This document shows, one piece after another, positions 1 through 8,157 of a stretch of 64,000 nucleotides of DNA. The translations under genes were made by a program, and so were the position numbers. How positions within the stretch are numbered: position 1 is the stretch's first letter; every line of letters begins with the position of its first letter. The stretch comes from Enterocloster hominis (ex Liu et al. 2021) (GTDB taxonomy: Bacteria; Bacillota; Clostridia; Lachnospirales; Lachnospiraceae). Below the pieces are notes generated by a model, which did no database searches, was not told where the DNA came from, and saw only the letters and a program-made list of their open reading frames with translations. The DNA lies in NCBI GenBank assembly GCA_014385265.1, contig JACRTJ010000027.1:1-64000 (forward strand), read 5' to 3'.

Positions 1-1
1 T

Positions 2-133
2 TACCGTTCAAAAGAAAAGGTGTATAAAGAGTTCATGCTGTATGCGATCGGGCGGAATATCATGAAATACCACCGGTTTCTGCATCATGAGATTGAAAAA
101 TACGAAGGGAAAAAGGAACAAAAAACTGCTTAA
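2..133 (+). pseudogene. C-terminal end of a transposase (cut by window edge)
   Basis: An open frame enters from the left edge and stops at 133, giving 43 residues that end KKEQKTA. The segment with FMLYAIGRNIMKYHRFLH resembles the last helix of DDE transposases of IS1182-like elements, which is a judgement from memory of the family. The start lies outside the window, so whether the gene is intact cannot be told. A strong hairpin with a T-run follows at 202-268 and an IS200-type remnant lies next to it, so the left edge looks like a landing site for mobile DNA. Family assignment is uncertain; that it is a real coding end is likely from its Lys/Glu-rich helical composition. Confidence 0.5.
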
Positions 134-201
134 AGGCAATGAGCGTTCCCAAAATGCCAAACAAGAGGATACTATGCCCTGAAATTGGAGACAAAAAGTG
201 A

Positions 202-268
202 ATGAGACAGTCCGGCAGAAAACCATAGCCCTGAAAAAGCCAGGAGTTCTGCGGACTGCCTCATTTTT
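202..268 (+). terminator. Intrinsic terminator behind the transposase fragment
   Basis: ATGAGACAGTCCGGCAGAA at 202-220 pairs with TTCTGCGGACTGCCTCAT at 247-263 apart from one mismatch and one bulge, and five T follow. It would end transcription of the transposase gene. Right after it, TTGGTATTAGCC and TCGGTATTAGCT form a short direct repeat (about 288-322) that may belong to the element end. Confidence 0.6.
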
Positions 269-346
269 GTGTTATCTGGGGCAAAAATTGGTATTAGCCG
301 ACAGCCCCAAATCGGTATTAGCTGCTATCTATTCAGGGTCATCTTA

Positions 347-387
347 ACAAAAAAGGCACCGACAGATCATTTTATCCGTCAGTGCCT
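347..387 (-). terminator. Intrinsic terminator, minus strand
   Basis: AGGCACCGACAGAT at 354-367 pairs with ATCCGTCAGTGCCT at 374-387 with two mismatches. On the minus strand the hairpin is followed by TTTTTTGTT. It sits just beyond the right end of the IS200-type remnant and would stop minus-strand transcription coming from it. Confidence 0.6.
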
Positions 388-757
388 CTTGATTTTCAAG
401 TAAATACGTTGCCGTATGGCTGTCAATCCGCTTGTTTACTGGTTTTTTTGTGGTGTCCCTTCCGCTAATAAACTTTTCCAAATTTATACTTTAAGTTTGC
501 GTGTCGATCGAATATCATAAGCGCACTTTTTCCTTTTAAATATCCCATAAATGACGATACACTTATCTTTGGTGGAATAATTACTAACATATGATATTTG
601 CACATCCATTTTGTATGTGCGAGTGCATGTTCTTTCTTCGCCATAAATTACCTTTCCTTTCTGCAATATAGCCTGAACAACTTTATTGTAAACGGAAAGG
701 TAATTTTTTTGTATAACAATCGACGCGCACCCGCATAGCGGGTGGTTGATTGTTTCG
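388..757 (-). mobile_element. IS200/IS605-type element remnant
   Basis: The element is recognised from its transposase remnant (465-644) and from end structures. At 717-752 a foldable segment has the core ACCCGC-ATA-GCGGGT flanked by CAATC and GATTG, as expected of a left-end hairpin of a Y1-transposase element. At 645-657 and 694-706 a perfect 13-bp inverted repeat encloses the region just before the start codon and includes the Shine-Dalgarno run, an arrangement known to silence IS200 transposase translation. The exact boundaries are estimates; right-end structure is only a short ATACG/CGTAT hairpin near 404-417. Confidence 0.6.
465..644 (-). pseudogene. tnpA: IS200-family Y1 transposase, internally deleted
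   Basis: The frame encodes 59 residues. It begins with MAKKEHALAHTKWMCKYH, which matches the N-terminal signature of IS200-type TnpA, and then continues at once with MLVIIPPKISVSSFMGYLKG and DRHANLKYKFG, which belong after the catalytic His-x-His in an intact protein of about 140 residues. The central part is therefore missing, apparently by an in-frame deletion between two similar H-M/I positions, and the protein ends early at KVY where the family continues into the tyrosine helix. The remnant lacks both the HUH motif and the catalytic Tyr and cannot transpose by itself. The SD (AAAGGAAAGG) is inside the inverted repeat just upstream. Confidence 0.8.
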
Positions 758-816
758 CCCATCTCCTTTTTTCGGATCAGCGAAAAACTCCCATGGGCTC
801 AACAGACTAAAGTCCA

Positions 817-863
817 TAAAAAAAGCCGCTTCCTGATCCGGTCTCACCGGAAAAGGAAACGGC
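817..863 (-). terminator. Terminator of the infC-rpmI-rplT operon
   Basis: On the minus strand, 17 bases after the rplT stop, GCCGTTTCCT pairs with AGGAAGCGGC around an inner CCGGT-GAG-ACCGG stem (825-863) and seven T follow (817-824). A typical strong operon terminator. Confidence 0.85.
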
Positions 864-879
864 GTATTTCTTTTTCTTA

Positions 880-1236
880 TTAAGCCAGCTTGCTCTTTGC
901 AAGCTCTGCTAACTTTGCAAATCCTTCTGCATCGTTGATAGCCATATCGGATAATACCTTACGGTTCATAACAACGCCGGCCTGCTTTAAGCCATACATG
1001 AATTTACTGTAAGAAAGACCGTTGATACGGGCAGCAGCGTTGATACGGGCGATCCACAGCTGTCTGAACTGTCTCTTTCTCTCTTTTCTTCCTGCATAGG
1101 AGCTGGTTAAAGCTCTCATTACGGACTGCTTTGCTACTCTATACTGTTTGGAACGTGCGCCTCTGTAACCCTTGGCTAACTTCAGCACTCTGTTATGTTT
1201 CTTCTTGGCATTTAAGCCGCCTTTAATTCTTGCCAT
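880..1236 (-). CDS. rplT: 50S ribosomal protein L20
   Basis: This 118-residue protein is full length for L20, which binds 23S rRNA early in large-subunit assembly. It starts [20 protein letters not shown] and carries the family's basic N-terminal helix followed by the [12 protein letters not shown] core. In Firmicutes L20 is also the repressor of its own operon by binding the infC leader, and a matching leader is present at 2014-2215. It is the last gene of infC-rpmI-rplT and is followed by a strong terminator. Confidence 0.98.
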   Translation of the reverse strand: MARIKGGLNAKKKHNRVLKLAKGYRGARSKQYRVAKQSVMRALTSSYAGRKERKRQFRQLWIARINAAARINGLSYSKFMYGLKQAGVVMNRKVLSDMAINDAEGFAKLAELAKSKLA

Positions 1237-1269
1237 TGCTTATTTTCCTCCTTCTTAATCCCGAATCTA

Positions 1270-1467
1270 TTATAAGTACGGTAAAATCTTCTTCATTACC
1301 TTGCTGTTTGTGCTGTCAGTAACGATGTCTTTTCTAAGATTTCTTTTCCGCTTTGTAGATTTCTTAGTTAAGATATGGGATTTGTAAGCTTTATTTCTTA
1401 CTAACAGACCTGTTCCGGACTTTTTGAAACGCTTTGCAGCTGCTCTGCTTGTTTTCATTTTAGGCAT
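1270..1467 (-). CDS. rpmI: 50S ribosomal protein L35
   Basis: A 65-residue, very basic protein starting [20 protein letters not shown], the L35 signature, with the usual [10 protein letters not shown] stretch in the middle. It is part of the large ribosomal subunit. It lies between infC and rplT with gaps of 25 and 33 bases, in the conserved order, and has a good SD (AAGGAGGAA). Nothing unusual is seen. Confidence 0.98.
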   Translation of the reverse strand: MPKMKTSRAAAKRFKKSGTGLLVRNKAYKSHILTKKSTKRKRNLRKDIVTDSTNSKVMKKILPYL

Positions 1468-1492
1468 TGTAAATTCCTCCTTAAAATTATCC

Positions 1493-1999
1493 CTATTTTT
1501 TTGCAGTTAAAAACATTACCAGGCTTCTTCCCTCTACCTTGGAAGGCTTGTCAACGACTGCGATATCAGCAAGTTTCTCGGCAAAATCATCCAGGATGTA
1601 TCTGGTCTGATTCATATGGGCCATCTCACGTCCGCGGAACCGGAGCGTAACCTTGACCTTATTGCCTTTTTCGATGAATTTTCTTGCGGAACCAACCTTC
1701 GTGTTAAGGTCATTGGTATCGATATTAGGAGAAAGACGGACTTCTTTCACTTCGATGACCTTCTGCTTCTTTTTCGCTTCTTTTTCCCTACGGATCATCT
1801 CATACTTATATTTGCCGTAATCAATGATCTTGCACACCGGCGGCTTTGCTGTCGGCGCGATCTTCACCAGATCAAGCTCTGCATCTCTGGCCATCTTATA
1901 GGCATCCTTTGCAGACATGATCCCAAGCTGCTCTCCATTTTCACCAATCAGACGAACTTCCTTATCACGAATCTGTTCGTTAATCATTAACTCGCTAAT
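1493..1999 (-). CDS. infC: Translation initiation factor IF-3, probable ATT start
   Basis: The protein has the IF-3 N-terminal domain ([21 protein letters not shown]), the basic linker around residues 75-90 ([11 protein letters not shown]) and the C-terminal domain with [10 protein letters not shown]-3 checks initiator tRNA and start-codon pairing on the 30S subunit. The first ATG (1985-1987) lies 19 bases after the SD, which is too far. An in-frame ATT at 1997-1999 lies 7 bases after a perfect GGAGGTG (2007-2013). ATT is the known self-regulatory start of infC in other bacteria, because IF-3 discriminates against it. I therefore place the start at 1999; with the ATG the protein is 164 residues and with ATT 168. 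Confidence 0.93.
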   Translation of the reverse strand: MSELMINEQIRDKEVRLIGENGEQLGIMSAKDAYKMARDAELDLVKIAPTAKPPVCKIIDYGKYKYEMIRREKEAKKKQKVIEVKEVRLSPNIDTNDLNTKVGSARKFIEKGNKVKVTLRFRGREMAHMNQTRYILDDFAEKLADIAVVDKPSKVEGRSLVMFLTAKK

Positions 2000-2013
2000 A
2001 GCCGTGCACCTCC

Positions 2014-2215
2014 ATACTCATTTTAATATCGACAAAATAGAAAAGAAAAAGCAGATAGTAAACTATCCGCTCATTAACTGCATCGGTTCTGCATGCTGCT
2101 GCATGATTATGAAACCAATTCTGTATGAACCCGGGTCACTTGCTCGTGCCAGGGTGAGGCGGATACCTGCTTTCCTGTGGGCTGCTTTCACAACCTATGT
2201 AACTATACTATATTT
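2014..2215 (-). ncRNA. infC operon leader (L20-leader type attenuator)
   Basis: About 200 bases upstream of infC are not coding on the minus strand but contain several stems, among them CATGC-AGCA-GCATG near 2090-2105, and finish in a compact terminator at 2041-2071. This layout (long structured leader, terminator, then infC-rpmI-rplT) matches the Firmicute leader in which L20 binding favours termination. The match to the known family is by position and architecture; the L20 binding site itself was not resolved by eye. Confidence 0.6.
2041..2071 (-). terminator. Attenuator terminator in front of infC
   Basis: GCGGATAG-TTTA-CTATCTGC (2052-2071) followed by TTTTTCTTTTC on the minus strand. It lies upstream of infC inside the leader, so it must be conditionally bypassed for the operon to be expressed. 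Confidence 0.8.
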
Positions 2216-2276
2216 CCAATGCGTTGTCAACTACTTTTCCCAAAAAACAAACGGCGTTTTTATCACCAGGAACAGG

Positions 2277-2323
2277 GAAGAGGCCCCTTTATGGACTTTT
2301 CTTTGCCATAAAAGGGCCTCTTC
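2277..2323 (-). terminator. Hairpin behind the surface-protein gene
   Basis: GAAGAGGCCCTTTTATGG pairs with CCATAAAGGGGCCTCTTC with a single mismatch, 32 bases after the stop of the giant gene. The long stem suggests a terminator, although the bases after it on the minus strand are CTGTTCCTGG and not a clean T-run. Confidence 0.55.
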
Positions 2324-2354
2324 CGCCTGTTTTACCAGTTCCAGACCTTCAACA

Positions 2355-5300
2355 TTACTGAATCCAGGCGCCATCCTCTCCAACATAAAAGCCGTCCGGC
2401 GTCCTTGCATCGGTCATCATAGCTCCAGGCGTGCCGCCGTCCTGATCTGTGCGGAAATAATACCATTTCCCGCCAATCTCGTGCCAGCCTGTATACATAT
2501 GGCCCCGGAAGCCGTCATACTCTGTATGCAGATAGTACCAGTGATCCTCCCACTGGAACCAGCCGTCTTCCATCCAGCCGTCTTCATCGAAGTAATACCA
2601 GTCTGAACGTCCATTGTAGGTCAGGTACTCCCACTGTCCGTGTGGATACGTACCATCACTGTAACGGATCCACCAGCCGTTCAGATTCCAGGCTCCCTGA
2701 GCATCTCGATAGCCTCCGGCTGCCGCAATGGCTTCACTGGTGTAGTAGTGGCCATGTTCAGATCCAATGGCATATCCTCTGGAGTAGAAGCCGTAAATGT
2801 TTCCATCAATTTTCAGATATTCTCTCGAGGGAATATACCCATTTTGTTCTGTGAACTGGTTTCCTTCCAGGACCCACTCCCCAGTCTTTCCCGCCGCATT
2901 GACAACCTGGCCCTTTTGAGCCTCGATGGGTTTTCTGGAGCTGCCGCTGCCATTTTCTTCTGACGCGTCATCGTCATCATCATCTTCTTTGGATCCGCCG
3001 CTGCCATACTCCTTCCAGAGGGCAGTAAAGGTTACGTCCTTCTCCGGCATGGTAAAGTTTCCGGCAGTCTCCGTTACGTCCGTACTGGTCCAGCCTGTGA
3101 ATACATGGCCTGCCCAGGTCGGTACCGCTGCAGAGATAGTCTGGGTGGTTCCGCTTAAGATGTTTTCAGCCTTCGCAGGCATTCCCTGCGCTGCTCCCTT
3201 CGCTTCGCCGTCAGAGTAGCTGATGGAATACTTCTGCTCATTCTCATCCGGCTCTCCATTTCCATTTGCGTCCACCTTCCAGGCGGCGGTAAAGGTTACG
3301 TTCTTCTCCGGCATGGTAAAGCTTCCGGTAGTTTCCGTTACGTCCGTACTGGTCCAGCCCGTGAATACGTAGCCAGTCCAGGTCGGTACCGCTGCCGAGA
3401 TAGTCTGAGTAGTTCCGCTTAAGATGTTTTCAGCCTTCGCAGGCATTCCCTGCGCTGCTCCCTTTGCTTCGCCGTCAGAGTAGGTGATAGAATAATTTGT
3501 CTCCGTATCGTCCGGCTCGCCGTCTCCGTTTGCGTCCACCTTCCAGGTGGCAGTAAAGGTTACGTTAGCCTCCGGCATGATAAAGTTCCCGGTGGTTGCC
3601 TGTACTTCATCACTGGTCCAGCCCGTGAATACATGGCCTGTCCACGTCGGTTCCGTTGTCGGGAGGGTCTTCGTTGTTCCGCTTAAGATGTCTGTCTCAT
3701 TCTGTGGCATCTTCTCCGCATTTCCGTTCGCTTCACCGTCATAGTAGCTGATGGAATACTTCTGCTCATTCTCATCCGGCTCTCCGTCTCCATTTGCGTC
3801 CACCTTCCAGGCGGCGGTAAAGGTTACGTCCTTCTCCGGCATGGTAAAGTTTCCAGCAGTCTCCGTTACGTCCGTACTGGTCCAGCCCGTGAATACATGG
3901 CCTGTCCAGGTCGGTACAGCTGCCGAGATAGTCTGAGTAGTTCCGCTTAAGATATTTTCAGCCTTCGCAGGCATTCCCTGTGCTGCACCCTTCGCTTCAC
4001 CGTCAGAGTAGGTGATGGAATACTTTGTTTCCGCATCATCCGGCTCACCGTCTCCGTTTGCATCCTCTTTCCAAGTAGCGGTAAAGGTTACGTTAGCCTC
4101 CGGCATTATAAAGCTTCCGCTGGTTGCCTGTACTTCATTGCTGGTCCAGCCTGCAAATACATAGCCTGTCCAGGTCGGTACCGCAGTCGAGATAGTCTGA
4201 GTGGTTCCGCTTAAGATATTCTCAGCCTTCGCAGGCATTCCCTGCGCTGCGCCCTTGGCTTCTCCATCAGAGTAGGTGATAGAATACTTTGTTTCCGTAT
4301 CATCCGGCTCACCGTCTCCATTTGCATCCTCTTTCCAGGTGGCGGTAAAGGTTACGTTCTTCTCCGGCATCGTAAAGCTTCCGGCAGTCTCCGTTACGTC
4401 TGTACTGGTCCAGCCCGTGAATACGTAGCCAGTCCAGGTCGGTACCGCAGCGGAGATAGTCTGAGTGGTTCCGCTTAAGATGTCTGTCTTATTCTGCGGC
4501 ATATTCTGCGCATTTGTACCAGCTGTACCGGCAGCGTAGGTGATAGAATATGTGGTTTCCGTCTCATCGGGCTCTCCGTTGCCGTTTATGTCCGCTGCAA
4601 AGGAAGTCCAAATAGTTGCAGTTTCAGAAACAGTATATTCAATTTCATAGTTTCCATCTTCATCGATTTTGCTGCGATCAATGGTTTGGGGCGTTCCGCC
4701 AATAAACAGCTGCCCGATCGTATACCCCTCATCAGGAACTATTTTTAACCTGATCGTATCACCGCTCCGCACCATCAAATCCTTATTGTCGAAGGTATCG
4801 CTGCCATACTGATAATTTCCGTGGCTTACGCTCCCCTCTTCTTCTACTAATGTGTGAATCTGCACATATTCTTTTTTTAGGATGATCTTCACCACATTAT
4901 CTGTATTAGAAAGACTTTCAATTCCTATGATTTCTTTCTCCGGATACTCGTCTTGATACTGATCGATTACCGCTTTGATTTCAGGCCGCTCAATGTAGGC
5001 CCCTTCCTCAATAGCCGGACCGGCTATACCCCGATACTCGAAAGACTCGATTGGTTCGGTATTCTCGCTTCCCAGATAGACCTTTACCGAATAGGGAATG
5101 GTATCAGCCAGATCTGCTGCCACATATTTGGGAGTAAGAGGGATTTTAACAGCCTCATCCGCTGTCAGTGGATACTCCACTGTAAGGTTTCCTGCCTCCA
5201 TAGCTTCCCGAAGTTCCCGCCTGGAAATGGACTCGTTTCCCCAATGAATATGTGTATCATTCGCTCCCAATGTCCATCCCTGGAATACTGCCCCTTCTGG

Positions 5301-7820
5301 GATCGCTGTTTCATCAGGAACCACATTACTGTACAGTGGCATGGAAAGGGCATCCTCTCCCGGTAAGGTAAAGGAGTCGCTCAAGGGAACTGTTTTATTA
5401 TTATTTTCCCATACAAACTGATAGTTAGTCTCTTTTGATGTAATCTTCACAAGCGTTTCATCCTCTTGACTCCACCAGTTTTTAGGACTCAAGGTAATCT
5501 TCTTTCCTTCATACCATTGCCCATTCGGGTCAATGGATTCAAGGCTGCTGGTGAGATTCTCTGGTTCACCGCCTTCGTTTTGAGCACTTGTGATCACTTG
5601 ATCGATATAATATCCCTTCTGAGGTTCTATATAATAGGTAAGATCATCCGAAAATTCAACTGCATCGCCCTTGTCAATCTCAACTTTATTTTCTTCCTGA
5701 TTGTTGTAAGCCCAGGATATCTTAAGTCCGTCTCCTACTTCATATAAAATTATAGCATTTTCAAAGTATTGACGCACACCGCCTCCTGTCATTGTTAAAG
5801 GACATTTAATATTGCTGATTGTGACCGTATAAGTCCTTTGGAATTTAGCGCCACCCCAATTATAATTCTTTTCTGCTTTAATTTTAACATCTGCGATCTG
5901 TTCTCCAGCCATATCAAACAATTGGCTGTATGCTTCTGGTTCAGAAATGATACTCGGATCCGCCGGCATCGTCAAAGTCTGATCATTAATAGCAAACGAA
6001 TCAAGGATTCTATTTTCCCAGACTAATGCTGATGATTGAGGCTCTAACTGGAACTGAAGCATTTTCGTTTCATCTGGAATCTTAAATGTTCCTTGCTTAT
6101 CCGCAGTTTCCCAGTTTCCGTCTCCATCTGTATCTGCTTTCACTGTAATTTTCCCAAACGCCGCTTCTGAAAAATCATACGTAAACGCCAGCTCCGGCTT
6201 ATGAAAAGCGATATTGATATCCCTATTCCCTGTAAGGCCTGTGCCGGTGATGGTATACTCCCTTTGCTGATTACTCTCAGCTGCGGAATTATAGTTCAGT
6301 CCAGGATCCTCATTGCAATTTACTTCTACCGTATATCCCTGGGCAATGGTAATGGGGATATTGAAGGCTCCGTTTTTCGCAACGTCGATCTCAATAGTAT
6401 CTCCCACATACTGTCCATTCACCGTGTTTCCAATATTAGTTTCTGTCCCGGAAGCGGCTGTAACAGTAAGAGTCACCTTATACGCCTCTTTATAATAAAG
6501 GCGGATCGTTCTTCCGCTGCCTTCCTTAAAGCTTCCAACCACGCCGTTGTTGACTTTTGTACTGTAATAGATCGTGTTTCCGATCCTGGAAACGATTTCG
6601 ATTTCCTGCTCCTCGCCATCCTCTTCCCTATGCACAACGGCCTTCTCAAAGGCGTAGTTTCCCAGCTCTTCCGTCAGACCTGCGTCATTTAAAACGGCCT
6701 CTGCATTGTTTCGGATCGTCCCTGCCACGATCGTAAATTCATACTGTTCATCGGCAGGCCTGTCCTCCAGATACACTTCAACGGGGATCTCGAGAGTACC
6801 CAGATGATCGTACCAAAGATAAAGCGCCGCTTGATCCTTCCCTTCAATCTCCGCAAAATTCACATGGGTAATACGGTCATTTCCCTCTTTATCCGTGGAC
6901 GCGTAGGCGTAGGACATATAAACCGCTTCTCCGTCAGGAGACACCTCGTCAGTTTTTGCAATCTGTCCCATCTGGTTTCCTTCCACCAGCTTCAGGATTT
7001 CGATACCGTCATCGTCGACGGTGATCTGAAGATTGTCCGCAGCAGCTGTAAACTCGGCCTCTGTCCGGGTATCCATGAGGAAAACATCCACATCCTGATA
7101 CTCCGTTGCAGATTTAATAAAGGTAATCACATAAGAGGAAAACGATTCTGCCGTAAAGGTGATCCTGTCGGACTTCTCAATTTCATCCTTTATGCCTTCC
7201 GTTACCACAGTGGCGTCATAGACGCCCTCCTCCTCGTTATGGGCTGCTGTCATCGGAAGATTGGGACGGTTTACGCCCATGGGACGCATTTTTCCCGGAT
7301 GTTCCCTCTCCTCCAGATGAACGATCATAACGTCATCGTATTCCTCGGGAGCTTCAATGCCGCTGACCTCCACATTGACATTGCCATCCGGCTCGATCTC
7401 CGCGCCCTCGCCGTCAAAGAGACTAATATCAAGGGCCACATAGCCGGCCAGCTCCTCGCCTTCTTCAAGCTTCTCCAAAAGAGCCGCCTCCACAGTGGCG
7501 TCCTGCCCCAGGTCATATACCTCCAGAGCTTCCGCCTGTTCCAGAGCGCCAGCGGTCTTCTCCCGGATCTGGATCTCCATGCTGCCCACCTCTGCGGATA
7601 GGACATTTTTCTTCTCCGCGTTGGAAGAGGTCACCATTTTGGGCGTTTTCTTCTTTACCTCATCCAAAGCTGTGGACACGGTTTCTTCCTTCTTCTGGCC
7701 TGCTCTTCCAGAACCGGCTTCAACATTAGAAAACGCCGATATGCTGTTTCCAAAAACCATCCAAACCGCCAGAAAACCAGCAGTGCTTCTTTTCACTAAT
7801 CGCTTTATATCGCTTTTCAT
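2355..7820 (-). CDS. Giant secreted surface protein with InlB-type repeats and cell-wall-binding tail
   Basis: The protein has about 1821 residues. The chosen start (MKSDIKRLVKRSTAGFLAVW) follows an SD of GAGGAGAG and begins a signal peptide with a basic head and hydrophobic core ending near SAFS. Residues to about 1100 are Thr/Val/Glu-rich beta domains, as in bacterial adhesins. About 1105-1640 are six 88-residue repeats, each with WTGYVFTGWTS-like and F(T/I)MPE-NVTFTA-WK cores of the Listeria-Bacteroides (InlB B) type, joined by Asp-rich DANGDGEPDD linkers. A low-complexity Gly/Ser/Asp stretch follows, then aromatic repeats (WYYFDEDGWMEDGWF, WHEIGGKWYYF) typical of choline/glucan-type cell-wall-binding modules. 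No LPxTG sorting signal is visible, so attachment is probably non-covalent. It is monocistronic. The ligand cannot be inferred. Confidence 0.85.
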   Translation of the reverse strand: MKSDIKRLVKRSTAGFLAVWMVFGNSISAFSNVEAGSGRAGQKKEETVSTALDEVKKKTPKMVTSSNAEKKNVLSAEVGSMEIQIREKTAGALEQAEALEVYDLGQDATVEAALLEKLEEGEELAGYVALDISLFDGEGAEIEPDGNVNVEVSGIEAPEEYDDVMIVHLEEREHPGKMRPMGVNRPNLPMTAAHNEEEGVYDATVVTEGIKDEIEKSDRITFTAESFSSYVITFIKSATEYQDVDVFLMDTRTEAEFTAAADNLQITVDDDGIEILKLVEGNQMGQIAKTDEVSPDGEAVYMSYAYASTDKEGNDRITHVNFAEIEGKDQAALYLWYDHLGTLEIPVEVYLEDRPADEQYEFTIVAGTIRNNAEAVLNDAGLTEELGNYAFEKAVVHREEDGEEQEIEIVSRIGNTIYYSTKVNNGVVGSFKEGSGRTIRLYYKEAYKVTLTVTAASGTETNIGNTVNGQYVGDTIEIDVAKNGAFNIPITIAQGYTVEVNCNEDPGLNYNSAAESNQQREYTITGTGLTGNRDINIAFHKPELAFTYDFSEAAFGKITVKADTDGDGNWETADKQGTFKIPDETKMLQFQLEPQSSALVWENRILDSFAINDQTLTMPADPSIISEPEAYSQLFDMAGEQIADVKIKAEKNYNWGGAKFQRTYTVTISNIKCPLTMTGGGVRQYFENAIILYEVGDGLKISWAYNNQEENKVEIDKGDAVEFSDDLTYYIEPQKGYYIDQVITSAQNEGGEPENLTSSLESIDPNGQWYEGKKITLSPKNWWSQEDETLVKITSKETNYQFVWENNNKTVPLSDSFTLPGEDALSMPLYSNVVPDETAIPEGAVFQGWTLGANDTHIHWGNESISRRELREAMEAGNLTVEYPLTADEAVKIPLTPKYVAADLADTIPYSVKVYLGSENTEPIESFEYRGIAGPAIEEGAYIERPEIKAVIDQYQDEYPEKEIIGIESLSNTDNVVKIILKKEYVQIHTLVEEEGSVSHGNYQYGSDTFDNKDLMVRSGDTIRLKIVPDEGYTIGQLFIGGTPQTIDRSKIDEDGNYEIEYTVSETATIWTSFAADINGNGEPDETETTYSITYAAGTAGTNAQNMPQNKTDILSGTTQTISAAVPTWTGYVFTGWTSTDVTETAGSFTMPEKNVTFTATWKEDANGDGEPDDTETKYSITYSDGEAKGAAQGMPAKAENILSGTTQTISTAVPTWTGYVFAGWTSNEVQATSGSFIMPEANVTFTATWKEDANGDGEPDDAETKYSITYSDGEAKGAAQGMPAKAENILSGTTQTISAAVPTWTGHVFTGWTSTDVTETAGNFTMPEKDVTFTAAWKVDANGDGEPDENEQKYSISYYDGEANGNAEKMPQNETDILSGTTKTLPTTEPTWTGHVFTGWTSDEVQATTGNFIMPEANVTFTATWKVDANGDGEPDDTETNYSITYSDGEAKGAAQGMPAKAENILSGTTQTISAAVPTWTGYVFTGWTSTDVTETTGSFTMPEKNVTFTAAWKVDANGNGEPDENEQKYSISYSDGEAKGAAQGMPAKAENILSGTTQTISAAVPTWAGHVFTGWTSTDVTETAGNFTMPEKDVTFTALWKEYGSGGSKEDDDDDDASEENGSGSSRKPIEAQKGQVVNAAGKTGEWVLEGNQFTEQNGYIPSREYLKIDGNIYGFYSRGYAIGSEHGHYYTSEAIAAAGGYRDAQGAWNLNGWWIRYSDGTYPHGQWEYLTYNGRSDWYYFDEDGWMEDGWFQWEDHWYYLHTEYDGFRGHMYTGWHEIGGKWYYFRTDQDGGTPGAMMTDARTPDGFYVGEDGAWIQ
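3010..4593 (-). repeat. Six tandem 264-bp coding repeats
   Basis: The landmark GTTACG within each unit falls at 3031, 3295, 3559, 3823, 4087 and 4351, so the period is exactly 264 bp (88 codons) five times in a row with no indel. Two subtypes exist: one with STDVTET...FTMPE and one with (N/D)EVQAT...FIMPEANV. From the N terminus the order is A-B-A-B-A-A. Outer edges are approximate. Confidence 0.92.
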
Positions 7821-8063
7821 TTCTCTCCTCCTCACCCTTTTCTATTTTCTTTTCTGCCTTCAGGAGCCCAGATACCGTCTGCCGGAGGTCCTGCTCCGTC
7901 CTCCATTACGATCCCCTCATCATAGGGCCGACCCTTTGCATAACGCGGTCCATATTCTCACCCCCCTATCATTGATGTCCTGACCAGCTACGGTTCTGGA
8001 CTTTTTACAGGCACAAAAGGCTGGAGTTCCTATAAAATAGATTATGGGAAGTAAAACGGCCAT

Positions 8064-8092
8064 ATCATAAAGTTTTTGTATGTAAATGTCAG
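8064..8092 (-). promoter_or_regulatory. Sigma-A-like promoter facing the surface-protein gene
   Basis: On the minus strand CTGACA (8087-8092), a 17-base spacer and TATGAT (8064-8069). One mismatch in each box. It would start transcription about 240 bases upstream of the giant surface-protein gene. Confidence 0.55.
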
Positions 8093-8101
8093 TATTTCAT
8101 A

Positions 8102-8130
8102 TTGATATAGCCATTTTTAAATGATATAAT
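8102..8130 (+). promoter_or_regulatory. Sigma-A-like promoter facing away from the surface-protein gene
   Basis: TTGATA (8102-8107), 17 bases, TATAAT (8125-8130). It is the better of the two promoters between the inverted repeats and in the present orientation drives only a 27-codon frame at 8158. Confidence 0.6.
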
Positions 8131-8157
8131 CAAAGTTATTAGAGGGAGAAAGGCCTA

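Noticed and set aside
484-762. 92-residue minus-strand frame with Cys and Tyr
   Set aside because: It is out of frame with the IS200 transposase remnant, which explains this DNA better and has SD and family signature.
2640-2963. Several plus-strand frames opposite the giant surface-protein gene and similar shadows elsewhere
   Set aside because: They mirror the codon bias of the real gene on the other strand, lack SDs and contain no family motifs.
3010-4593. Tandem repeat considered as CRISPR-like array
   Set aside because: The unit is 264 bp, in frame and coding, with no short spacers or cas genes; it is a protein repeat.
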